A model generated the notes under the pieces. That model saw only the letters and a list, made by a program, of their open reading frames with translations, made no database searches and was not told the origin of the DNA. Of a stretch of DNA of 6,469 nt, positions 1 through 6,251 are shown one piece after another. A program made the position numbers and the translations under genes. This DNA is from an uncultured Sutterella sp. (GTDB lineage Bacteria > Pseudomonadota > Gammaproteobacteria > Burkholderiales > Burkholderiaceae_F), in the NCBI GenBank assembly GCA_900764215.1, contig CAAFNI010000204.1, positions 1 to 6,469 of the forward strand. Reading direction: 5' to 3'. Every line of letters starts with the position of its first letter. The stretch's first letter is position 1.

Positions 1-929
1 GGCACAACGCAGGCTCCCGATTCGGCCTCAAGGGCTCCGAGGACCTCGGCAGCGGCTGGACGGCGGGCTTTCAGCTCGAGGGGCAGTATCTTGTCGACAC
101 GGGCGCGCTCAAGAACGCGAAGTTCTTCCATCGCCAGGCCACCGTTTCGATCACGGGTCCGCTCGGCACGGTCTACGCAGGCCGCATGGGCACGCTCTCC
201 TCGGCCGCGGGGCCCGCCGACCTCATCTTCGCCGCGGGCGACGCCTTTGACGGCGGCGACAACATGATCTATGCGCTCTCCATCGAAAGCCGCCGCGACA
301 ATACGCTCCTCTATGTCACGCCCGAGGCCGGCGGCCTGCAGGGCTATCTGCAGTACTCCTTCCAAGGCTCCGGTCAGGAGGCCGCACAGTCGAGCCTCAA
401 CGAGCGCTACATGGGCGCGGGCCTAAGCTGGAAGGCGGGCGCATTCGAGTCCGCGCTCGCCGTCGAGCACGTTCGCTACGCCGCCGCGGCCGACGATCTC
501 AAGGGCGCTCTTGACGACAAGCTCGCCGTGAGCCTTGCCGCCAACTACGACTTCGGCGTGACGAAGCTCTTCGGCGCCGCCCAGTGGGTGCGGGCCGGCG
601 ACAACTTCGGCGCCGTCTCCGACTACGCCGGCCGCGGCCTCGAGGGGTGGGCCGTGGAGGCGGGCAGCGTGACGCCGGCTCTCGGCGGCCTCGTCTACGC
701 CACCGTGGGCTACGCCAAGGGCGACCATTCCGACTACGTGACGGACGCCCGCGACTTCGACTTCAGCCACTGGTGCGTCGGCGGCCGCTACTGGCATCCG
801 CTCAGCAAGCGCACGGCCGGCTACACGGGCGCGGGCTGGTATCAGTGGGAAAAGGACGCCGTCGCGGGCGGCACCGATCACGAGGAGAAGTTCTGCCAGG
901 TCTACGCGGGCATCACCCACAAGTTCTGA
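1..929 (+). CDS. Gram-negative trimeric porin, 3' part of gene (5' end off window)
   Basis: This is an outer-membrane beta-barrel porin that would let small hydrophilic solutes diffuse into the periplasm. The reading frame is open from base 3 to the TGA at 927-929, giving 308 visible residues. The first visible residues (SRFGLKGSEDLGSGWTAGFQ) are the conserved early strands of the Burkholderiales/Neisseria-type porin family. The stretch TLSSAAG followed by GDAFDGGDN matches porins I associate with Sutterella-like bacteria. Alternating aromatic strands run to the end, and the last residue is Phe, the usual BAM-recognised C-terminus. The signal peptide and perhaps 50-60 residues are missing to the left, so the first ATG inside the window (186) is not the true start. 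Two cysteines occur near the C-terminus (visible residues 258 and 298), which is unusual for a porin. Substrate selectivity cannot be read from the sequence. Confidence 0.93.
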   Translation, partial: HNAGSRFGLKGSEDLGSGWTAGFQLEGQYLVDTGALKNAKFFHRQATVSITGPLGTVYAGRMGTLSSAAGPADLIFAAGDAFDGGDNMIYALSIESRRDNTLLYVTPEAGGLQGYLQYSFQGSGQEAAQSSLNERYMGAGLSWKAGAFESALAVEHVRYAAAADDLKGALDDKLAVSLAANYDFGVTKLFGAAQWVRAGDNFGAVSDYAGRGLEGWAVEAGSVTPALGGLVYATVGYAKGDHSDYVTDARDFDFSHWCVGGRYWHPLSKRTAGYTGAGWYQWEKDAVAGGTDHEEKFCQVYAGITHKF

Positions 930-1006
930 TCCCGACGCCGTCTTCACGCAGGCGTGACTTCCTTCGCACCCGGATTACGAGGGTGTTGGGGTAAACGCTT
1001 AGCCGT

Positions 1007-1038
1007 CCGGCTTTGCCTCTCTGCCGGTCCAAAGCCGG
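1007..1038. terminator. Inverted repeat, possible porin transcription terminator
   Basis: A perfect 9-bp inverted repeat (CCGGCTTTG at 1007-1015 and CAAAGCCGG at 1030-1038) encloses a 14-base loop, about 80 bases past the porin stop. A pyrimidine-rich stretch (CCTTTTCTTC, 1048-1057) begins nine bases after the stem rather than directly behind it, so this is at best an imperfect intrinsic terminator for the porin transcript. A weaker ACGCC/GGCGT pair lies at 935-955. No better terminator candidate is visible in this gap. Confidence 0.4.
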
Positions 1039-1060
1039 CGGGCAACGCCTTTTCTTCACC

Positions 1061-1081
1061 GGCGCCTGAGCCGCAGGCGCC
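1061..1081. repeat. Perfect GC-rich inverted repeat upstream of restriction gene
   Basis: GGCGCCTG (1061-1068) and CAGGCGCC (1074-1081) form a perfect 8-bp stem with a 5-base loop. It has no U-tract on either side. It ends 8 bases before the proposed -35 of the following gene. It could be the GC-rich part of the porin terminator region or a binding site near the promoter. The sequence alone does not decide between these. Confidence 0.45.
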
Positions 1082-1088
1082 TCGCGGG

Positions 1089-1118
1089 TTCGGCCTTGGC
1101 GGCTGCGGCTGCTAGAAT
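1089..1118 (+). promoter_or_regulatory. Probable sigma-70 promoter of the restriction gene, leaderless layout
   Basis: TAGAAT at 1113-1118 matches the -10 consensus at five of six positions. TTCGGC at 1089-1094 is a weak -35 with an 18-base spacer. Transcription would begin about seven bases after the -10, at or next to the A of the ATG at 1125. There is no Shine-Dalgarno sequence in the short gap (CCGGGC), which fits a leaderless or nearly leaderless mRNA. The -10 assignment is reasonable and the -35 is poor. Confidence 0.5.
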
Positions 1119-1124
1119 CCGGGC

Positions 1125-4100
1125 ATGAATGAAACGAATCCCTTTGAAGCCGGCGCTTCTGCCGGCCAGACTTCGGACGCCTTCCTTGAAGCGCAGCTTC
1201 GTTCGGCCTTCCTCTCGGAGGAGGCGGACGCGTCGGAATCGGACATGCGCCCGGCATTCGTCGTCAACGACCCGGACCGAAGGATCAAGGTCCTCACCGT
1301 CATTGAGGACGAGCTCAGATGCTGCACGAGCTTCGACATCAGCGTGGCCTTCGTCACGCTGAGCGGGCTTGAGCCGCTCCTGCCCGTCTTCGAGGAGCTG
1401 CGCGATCGCGGCGTGCCGGGCCGAGTGCTGACGACCGACTACCTCTGCTTTTCGGAGCCCGCGGCGATGCGCAAGCTCGCAAGCCTCAAAAACATCGAGG
1501 TGCGGCTCTTTCGCGCCGAGGGCAATCAGGGATTTCACACGAAGGGCTACATTTTCAATTCGGGCGACGTCTGCCGTTTTCTCATCGGCAGCTCGAACCT
1601 GACGCAGACGGCGCTCTCCACCAACAGGGAGTGGAACGCGAGGCTCGTCTCAAAGGAGACTGGGGCCTTCGCCCGCGCGCTCAAGGCCGAGTTCGCCACG
1701 CCGGGGGATCCGCCGAAGAGCAGGCCGCTCTTTGAGGTGATCGACGCCTACGAAGCCGAGCGCAGCGCCCGCTTGGCGGCCCAGCGCGAAGTGATGAAGC
1801 GCCTGCCGATGCCCGCCTCAACGGAGCGTCCCGAACCCAACTCGATGCAGCGGGCCTTCGTCGGAAACCTTCTCAAGATTGCGGAGTCGGGCGAGCGGCG
1901 TGCGCTCCTCATTTCCGCGACCGGCACGGGCAAGACCTATGCCGCGGCCTTCGCGGTGCGCGAGCTCAAGCCCCGCCGGATGCTCTTCGTCGTGCACCGC
2001 GAGCAGATTGCGCGCCAGGCGCTCGCAAGCTTCAGGCGGGTGCTCGGCGACGAAGGCCGCACCTACGGGATGCTCGGCGGCGGGAGCCGCGATGCGCAGG
2101 CCGACTGCGTCTTTGCGACGATGCAGACGCTCTCGCGCGCTCATGTGCTTTCCGAATTCAAGCCCGACGCCTTCGACGTGATCATCGTCGACGAAGTGCA
2201 CCGCGCGGCGGCCGAGAGCTACCGCAAGATCATGGCCTACTTCGCGCCGAAGCTCTGGTTCGGCATGACGGCAAGTCCCGACAGGCCCGACGGCGAGGAC
2301 ATCTACGCGCTTTTCGACCACAACATCGCCTATGAAATCCGCCTCAAGACGGCGCTGGAGGAAGACCTCCTGTGTCCCTTCCACTACTTCGGCGTGAAGG
2401 ACGTGACGGTCGGCGGGCGCATGCTCGAGGATCTCTCCGACTTCAGGCTTCTCACGGCGCAGGAGCGCGTCTCGAACATTCTCGACCGGGCGCAGTTCTT
2501 CGGCTGGAGCGGTCCGCGGGTCCAGGGAGTCGTCTTTTGCTCGCGCACGCAGGAGTGCGAGGAGCTCTCCCGCCTCTTCAACGCCCGAGGGCTCAAAACC
2601 GTTTCGCTCTCGGGCAGCGATCCGCAGTCCGTTCGCGAAGAGGCAATCTACCGTCTCTCGCACGGCGTGGGCGAGAATCGCCTCGACTACATCTTCACGG
2701 TCGACATCTTCGCCGAAGGCGTCGACATCCCGGAAGTCAACCAGGTGATCATGCTGCGTCCGACGCAGAGCGCGATCGTCTTCGTGCAGCAGCTCGGCCG
2801 CGGCCTGCGAAAGGCGCCCGACAAGGAGTTCGTCGTCATTCTCGACTTCATTGGGAACTACCAGTCGAACTTCCTCATTCCGGTGGCGCTCTCCGACGAC
2901 CGCTCCTACAACAAGGACAACATGCGCCGCGCGCTCGCCGTCGACCTCAGGCAGATTCCGGGCGCCTCGAGCGTGCACTTCGATCCGATCGTGCGAAAGC
3001 GCATCTATGAGTCGATCGACCGCGCGAGCGTCAACGACACGAAGCTCATCCGCACGAGCTACGAGCAGCTCAAGGCCAAGCTCGGCCGCATTCCCGGCCT
3101 GCTCGACTTCGACCGGTACGGCTCGATCGATGCCGTCAAGTTCTTCGAGAAGTTCGGCTCCTACCATGCGTTTCTCGAAAAGTACGAGAAGTCCCATGCG
3201 ACCAGGCTGTCCCCGAGGGCGGCCGCCATGCTCGCCTTCCTCTCCTCAAAGGCGGGCGCCGGGAGGCGCGTTTCCGAGGCGCTCGTCATCAGGGACCTTC
3301 TTGCCGGACGGACCGATCTTGAGACGGGGCTGCGCGAAGGGCTTTCGCGCTACGGCATCGAGCCTTCGGCCGTGCATCTTGAGAGCGTCTTCGGTTTTCT
3401 CTCCAACCGCTTCGTGAAGACCGCGGAGGAGGCCAAGCAGCGGCGGGACATCGTCTTCGTCGAGGACGACGGCGCGGGCGGCATGCGCATGGCGGAGCAG
3501 CTTCGGGAGGAGCTCGCGCGAAGCGCCGAATTCCGCGTGATGCTCGCCGAGCTTGCGGGCTTCATGGTCTCGCGCTACGAGGCCAGGTTCTCCAAGCGCC
3601 ATGCGGGCACCGATCTCGTTTTGTACGAAAAGTACACGTACGAGGACGTCTGCCGCCTTCTCAACTGGCCGACCAACATGAATGCGCAGAACATCGGCGG
3701 GTACTTCTACGAAAAGCGGACGAAAACGCTACCCGTCTTCGTCAACTATCACAAGGCCGAGGATGCGATCGCGTACGAGGACCGCTTCGTCTCGCCTTCG
3801 CGCATCGTCGCGCTTTCGAAGACGAAGCGCAGGACCACGTCGGCCGACGCGGACCATATTTACAAGCGAACGCCCGAAGACCGGGACAACCGCATTTTTC
3901 TCTTCGTTCGGCGCAACAAGGAGGACAAGGGCGAGGCCAAGGCCTTCTACTTCCTCGGCGAAGTCGAGGCGCAGGGCGAACCCGTGCCGGTGACGCTCCC
4001 CGCAACGGGCGACCGCGCGTTTGAGATCGACTATCGTCTCGACGTGCCCGTCCGGCCGGACATCTACGCCTACATCACCATGGCCGGAGACGAGTCATGA
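1125..4100 (+). CDS. SauUSI-like type IV restriction enzyme: PLD nuclease, SF2 helicase, DUF3427
   Basis: This 991-residue protein is predicted to be an ATP-dependent restriction enzyme cutting DNA with modified cytosine, as shown for Staphylococcus aureus SauUSI, which has the same domain order. Residues about 45-200 form a PLD-family nuclease with one HxK...GSSN motif (H138, K140, G155-N158), so two subunits would be needed per active site. The usual Asp of HKD is Asn145, as in BfiI-like divergent members. Residues about 238-600 are the SF2 helicase: Q242 (Q motif), ATGTGKT 265-271 (Walker A), DEVH 356-359 (Walker B), TAS 382-384, FAEGVDIP 529-536 and QQLGRGLRK 555-563. The C-terminus, about 655-987, carries the DUF3427 signature (YTYEDVCRLLNWP, NIGGYF, FVNYHK, YEDRFVSPS, FYFLGEV), thought to recognise the modified base. 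All key motifs are intact. I chose ATG 1125 because residues 20-45 look family-like. ATG 1245 would give 951 residues and is the main alternative. Specificity for modified cytosine is inferred from the family. Confidence 0.9.
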   Translation: MNETNPFEAGASAGQTSDAFLEAQLRSAFLSEEADASESDMRPAFVVNDPDRRIKVLTVIEDELRCCTSFDISVAFVTLSGLEPLLPVFEELRDRGVPGRVLTTDYLCFSEPAAMRKLASLKNIEVRLFRAEGNQGFHTKGYIFNSGDVCRFLIGSSNLTQTALSTNREWNARLVSKETGAFARALKAEFATPGDPPKSRPLFEVIDAYEAERSARLAAQREVMKRLPMPASTERPEPNSMQRAFVGNLLKIAESGERRALLISATGTGKTYAAAFAVRELKPRRMLFVVHREQIARQALASFRRVLGDEGRTYGMLGGGSRDAQADCVFATMQTLSRAHVLSEFKPDAFDVIIVDEVHRAAAESYRKIMAYFAPKLWFGMTASPDRPDGEDIYALFDHNIAYEIRLKTALEEDLLCPFHYFGVKDVTVGGRMLEDLSDFRLLTAQERVSNILDRAQFFGWSGPRVQGVVFCSRTQECEELSRLFNARGLKTVSLSGSDPQSVREEAIYRLSHGVGENRLDYIFTVDIFAEGVDIPEVNQVIMLRPTQSAIVFVQQLGRGLRKAPDKEFVVILDFIGNYQSNFLIPVALSDDRSYNKDNMRRALAVDLRQIPGASSVHFDPIVRKRIYESIDRASVNDTKLIRTSYEQLKAKLGRIPGLLDFDRYGSIDAVKFFEKFGSYHAFLEKYEKSHATRLSPRAAAMLAFLSSKAGAGRRVSEALVIRDLLAGRTDLETGLREGLSRYGIEPSAVHLESVFGFLSNRFVKTAEEAKQRRDIVFVEDDGAGGMRMAEQLREELARSAEFRVMLAELAGFMVSRYEARFSKRHAGTDLVLYEKYTYEDVCRLLNWPTNMNAQNIGGYFYEKRTKTLPVFVNYHKAEDAIAYEDRFVSPSRIVALSKTKRRTTSADADHIYKRTPEDRDNRIFLFVRRNKEDKGEAKAFYFLGEVEAQGEPVPVTLPATGDRAFEIDYRLDVPVRPDIYAYITMAGDES

Positions 4101-4114
4101 GAGGCGCGGCTCTT

Positions 4115-4134
4115 CGCACGGCCGGCGCCGTGCG
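4115..4134 (+). other. Intercistronic hairpin between restriction gene and NUDIX gene
   Basis: CGCACGGC (4115-4122) and GCCGTGCG (4127-4134) form a perfect 8-bp GC-rich stem with a CGGC loop, starting 15 bases after the restriction gene stop. No U-tract follows, so it is not a convincing intrinsic terminator. It could stabilise the upstream mRNA end, slow polymerase, or set different levels of the two proteins. A TATAAG at 4148-4153 could be a -10 for the NUDIX gene, but no matching -35 lies at the right distance, so cotranscription remains the simpler reading. Confidence 0.5.
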
Positions 4135-4178
4135 GCGGGGCGCGAAGTATAAGCATTTCATAAACAACAAGATTTTCA

Positions 4179-4190
4179 AAGGAAGGAAAG
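4179..4190 (+). promoter_or_regulatory. Ribosome binding site of the NUDIX gene
   Basis: AAGGAAGGAAAG lies about 6-10 bases before the ATG at 4197, in a purine- and A-rich leader that contrasts with the GC-rich surroundings. It is a clear Shine-Dalgarno and fixes the NUDIX start. It also contrasts with the restriction gene, which has none. Confidence 0.75.
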
Positions 4191-4196
4191 CAAAGG

Positions 4197-4583
4197 ATGA
4201 AGACGATCGAAGTAGTCGCGGCCATCATTGAGCATGAGGGCAGAATCCTCGCCACCCAGCGCGGATACGGCGACTTCAAGGACGGATGGGAGTTTCCGGG
4301 CGGCAAGATGGAGCCCGGCGAAACGCCCGAAGCCGCCATCGTGCGCGAGATCGAGGAGGAGCTCAAGGTGACGATTTCGCCCAAGACGCTCGTGACGACG
4401 GTTGAGTGCGACTATCCGAAGTTTCACCTCACGATGCACTGCTTCCTGGCGTCCATCGTGAAGGGCGAGATCTGCCTCGTGGAGCATGAGGCGGCGAAGT
4501 GGCTCGCGCCCGGAGAACTCGACAGCGTCGACTGGCTGCCGGCCCACGTGGAGGTCGTGGAGAAGCTCAAGAAGCTTTTGTGA
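4197..4583 (+). CDS. NudG/MutT-like NUDIX (deoxy)nucleoside triphosphate pyrophosphohydrolase
   Basis: This 128-residue cytosolic enzyme is predicted to hydrolyse a nucleoside triphosphate to the monophosphate and pyrophosphate using Mg2+. The NUDIX box spans residues 36-58: G36, E42, R50-E51, then E54-E55 as metal ligands. The usual Gly near the box end is Lys57, and the rest fits GX5EX7REUXEEXGU. The N-terminus (IEVVAAIIE), the strand leading to WEFPGGK and the short single-domain length resemble E. coli NudG, which acts on CTP, 5-methyl-dCTP, 5-hydroxy-dCTP and oxidised purine nucleotides. MutT-type 8-oxo-dGTP cleansing is the alternative. It lies 96 bases after the SauUSI-like gene on the same strand and before a shared terminator, so the two probably act together, perhaps on modified cytosine nucleotides. 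That link is inference. The family call is firm and the substrate open. Confidence 0.9.
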   Translation: MKTIEVVAAIIEHEGRILATQRGYGDFKDGWEFPGGKMEPGETPEAAIVREIEEELKVTISPKTLVTTVECDYPKFHLTMHCFLASIVKGEICLVEHEAAKWLAPGELDSVDWLPAHVEVVEKLKKLL

Positions 4584-4600
4584 CGATCTTTTGTGACGAT
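4575..4600 (+). repeat. Tandem 13-bp duplication over the NUDIX stop codon
   Basis: CTTTTGTGACGAT occurs twice back to back (4575-4587 and 4588-4600), and a further C continues the match. The first copy contains the last Leu codon and the TGA stop. The second is downstream and puts a second TGA at 4594-4596, in another frame. It looks like a slippage duplication just past the coding end with no effect on the protein. Confidence 0.8.
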
Positions 4601-4619
4601 CGGGTCGCCGTCCGCACGA

Positions 4620-4665
4620 AAAAGCGCCTTCGGCATCCGCGTGAATGCCGAAGGCGCTTTTGTTT
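4620..4665. terminator. Bidirectional intrinsic terminator between convergent NUDIX and brnQ genes
   Basis: A perfect 17-bp inverted repeat (4620-4636 and 4645-4661, core AGCGCCTTCGGCAT) has an 8-base loop. On the plus strand the stem ends in TTTT followed by GTTT. On the minus strand it ends in TTTTT. It therefore serves both the restriction/NUDIX unit and brnQ, whose stop lies 31 bases away on the opposite strand. This is the strongest terminator in the window. Confidence 0.93.
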
Positions 4666-4691
4666 GACGTTTGCCCGGTGCGCTCGAAGCG

Positions 4692-6035
4692 TCAGGCCTT
4701 CTTCGGCATGACGAGGCTCAGGACGATGCCTGCGGCGAGGCCGACGGCGGCGGGCAGGATCCAGTCGAGGCCCTGAGAGGCGAACGGCATGGAGGCGAAG
4801 AAGTCGGAGAGGAGCGCGACCTTGATGCCGGCCTGTCCGAAGCCCGCCGTCACGGCGGCCGCGCCCGTGAAGAGCATCGTCACCGGATAGGCGAAGCGGT
4901 GCCTTTCGATGTAGGGATGCAGGAAGGCGAGAATGATGAGCACGAGTGCGAGCGGGTAGATCGCCACAAGCACCGGCACCGAGAACTTCAGGATCGCGGT
5001 GAGGCCCGCGTTGGCGATGATCGTGCTCGTCACGGCAAAGAGCGTGAGCCAGCCGCGGTAGCCGAGAACGGGGAAGGTGTCGCGGAAGTAGTTCGAGCAG
5101 CAGGAGAGCAGGCCCACGCACGTGTTGAGGCAGGCGATGAAGAAGATCGCGCCGAGAATGAAGAGGCCCGCGTGGCCGAACTGCTGCGTCACGACGCCCG
5201 TGAGCGTCTGGGCGCCGTTTTCGCCCGTGAGGCCGGCGCCGCCCGCTTCCGCGCCGATGTGCGCGAGCGCGGCGTAGACCGTGATGAGCAGAAGGCCTGC
5301 GATGAAGCCCGCGAAGATCGTCTCCCGAACGACGCCCGAATCCTGGGTGACGCCGAGCGCGCGGATGTTCATGGCGATGATGAGCCCGAAGTTGAGCGCG
5401 GCGAGCGTGTCCATGGTCTGGTAGCCTTCGACGAATCCGCGCACGAGCGGCGCCGCGTCATAAGGGGCGCGCACGGCGCCGTAGTCGCCGAGGGGGTGCA
5501 CGACGGCGGCGACGAAGAGCACGGCGATGAGCGTGAGAAGCATGGGCGAGAGAAACTTGCCGAGACGCTGCGTGAGCTTTTCCGGGTTGAGCGCGATCGC
5601 GTAGGCGAGCAGGAAGAAGAAGACGGAATAGGCGGCCTGCGCGATCGCATGCGCCTCAAAGCCCAGAAGCGTGCCCGAGAGCGCGCCTTCGCCCGCAAAG
5701 AGCGGCGCGACCGCCATTTCAAAGGACGTGCCGGCCGTGCGCGGAATGGCAAGGCAGGGACCGATCGAAAGGTAGATCAGAAGCGTGAAGAGAAAGGCGA
5801 AGGCCGGATGAACGCGGCTCCCGAGCGCCGTGAGGCCGCCCGAACGGGCGACCGCGGCGACGCCGAGAATCGGAAAAAGCACGGCCGTGACGGCAAAGCC
5901 GGTCATGGCGGGCAGGGTGGCTGCGCCCGCCAGGGCGCCGAGAAAGTGCGGGAAGATCAGATTGCCCGCACCGAAGAACATGGAAAAGAGCGTGAGGCCG
6001 ATCAGGCAGCGCTCCTTCAGGGTGAAGCTTTTCAT
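4692..6035 (-). CDS. brnQ: BrnQ branched-chain amino acid:cation symporter
   Basis: This 447-residue inner-membrane carrier belongs to the LIVCS family, which imports leucine, isoleucine and valine with Na+ or H+. The family signature FSMFFGAGNLIFP is at residues 17-29, GPCLAIPRTAGTSFE at 92-106, and GYQTMDTLAALNFG at 204-217. About twelve hydrophobic segments run from residue 10 to 443, and the tail ends in basic MPKKA. The length fits the family (about 430-450). The frame stays open upstream to an ATG at 6179, but that extension is charged and unlike BrnQ, whereas the ATG at 6033-6035 gives the standard N-terminus MKSFTLKERCLIG. No good Shine-Dalgarno precedes it. Four cysteines cluster at 302-313 in one membrane segment. 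The gene converges on the NUDIX gene and shares its terminator. No other transport or biosynthesis gene accompanies it. Confidence 0.95.
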   Translation of the reverse strand: MKSFTLKERCLIGLTLFSMFFGAGNLIFPHFLGALAGAATLPAMTGFAVTAVLFPILGVAAVARSGGLTALGSRVHPAFAFLFTLLIYLSIGPCLAIPRTAGTSFEMAVAPLFAGEGALSGTLLGFEAHAIAQAAYSVFFFLLAYAIALNPEKLTQRLGKFLSPMLLTLIAVLFVAAVVHPLGDYGAVRAPYDAAPLVRGFVEGYQTMDTLAALNFGLIIAMNIRALGVTQDSGVVRETIFAGFIAGLLLITVYAALAHIGAEAGGAGLTGENGAQTLTGVVTQQFGHAGLFILGAIFFIACLNTCVGLLSCCSNYFRDTFPVLGYRGWLTLFAVTSTIIANAGLTAILKFSVPVLVAIYPLALVLIILAFLHPYIERHRFAYPVTMLFTGAAAVTAGFGQAGIKVALLSDFFASMPFASQGLDWILPAAVGLAAGIVLSLVMPKKA

Positions 6036-6088
6036 GGAAGTGCTTTTGGGTGGATTGTGTGTATCTGTCTGTGCGCATCGCTTCTCGA

Positions 6089-6100
6089 GCAAGCGCTTGC
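6089..6100. promoter_or_regulatory. 12-bp perfect palindrome in the brnQ upstream region, possible operator
   Basis: GCAAGCGCTTGC is a perfect palindrome 54 bases upstream of the brnQ ATG. Its form (GCAA, central CG, TTGC) resembles LacI/GalR-family operators such as the PurR box GCAAACGTTTGC. The minus-strand TTGCTC overlapping it could be a -35, but no good -10 follows at standard spacing, so the brnQ promoter is not pinned. The regulator is unknown and no regulator gene lies in the window. Confidence 0.4.
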
Positions 6101-6148
6101 CGCGAATCGTCTCTTTCGGGCGACTTCTGCGGCGATCCCGAACAATAG

Positions 6149-6190
6149 CACATGAGGGGTGGCGCATGAAGGGTGGCACATGAGGGCTGG
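6149..6190. repeat. Three 14-bp tandem repeats upstream of brnQ
   Basis: CACATGAGGGGTGG (6149-6162), CGCATGAAGGGTGG (6163-6176) and CACATGAGGGCTGG (6177-6190) are consecutive near-identical units differing by one to three bases. A partial unit (CACGGAGGG) follows. They lie between the tRNA-His terminator and brnQ, 114 bases or more from the brnQ start. They could be iterated regulator sites or a minisatellite-like expansion. Confidence 0.75.
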
Positions 6191-6251
6191 CACGGAGGGA
6201 AGGCGTCCGAAAGACGCGGCCTCGGGAGGGACCGTCAGGGCAAAGGAAGGG

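Noticed and set aside
1818..3197. Minus-strand open frame of 459 codons inside the restriction gene
   Set aside because: It is antisense to the helicase motifs, compositionally biased, and has no promoter or family resemblance. It is an artefact of GC-rich third positions.
1125..4100. Plain DEAD-box helicase or type III restriction Res subunit
   Set aside because: The N-terminal PLD nuclease and the C-terminal DUF3427 signature fit the SauUSI-like type IV family, and no Mod methyltransferase gene accompanies it in the window.
4097..4231. 44-codon open frame whose ATG overlaps the restriction gene stop (ATGA), with GGAGA six bases upstream
   Set aside because: The overlap and Shine-Dalgarno are suggestive of a coupled small gene, but it runs through the intercistronic hairpin and into the NUDIX gene in another frame, and the product (basic, no motif) resembles nothing. 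Conservation would be needed to revive it.
4671..6155. Long plus-strand open frame of 494 codons opposite brnQ
   Set aside because: Its product is a low-complexity mix of Arg, Glu, Gly and Asp with no recognisable fold, as expected from the antisense of a GC-rich membrane protein gene. brnQ on the other strand carries clear family motifs.
6036..6179. N-terminal extension of brnQ to the ATG at 6179
   Set aside because: The extra 48 residues are polar and basic, overlap the palindrome and one of the tandem repeats, and precede the standard BrnQ N-terminus.
6149..6190. CRISPR array
   Set aside because: The units are only 14 bp, directly adjacent with no unique spacers, and there are no cas genes.
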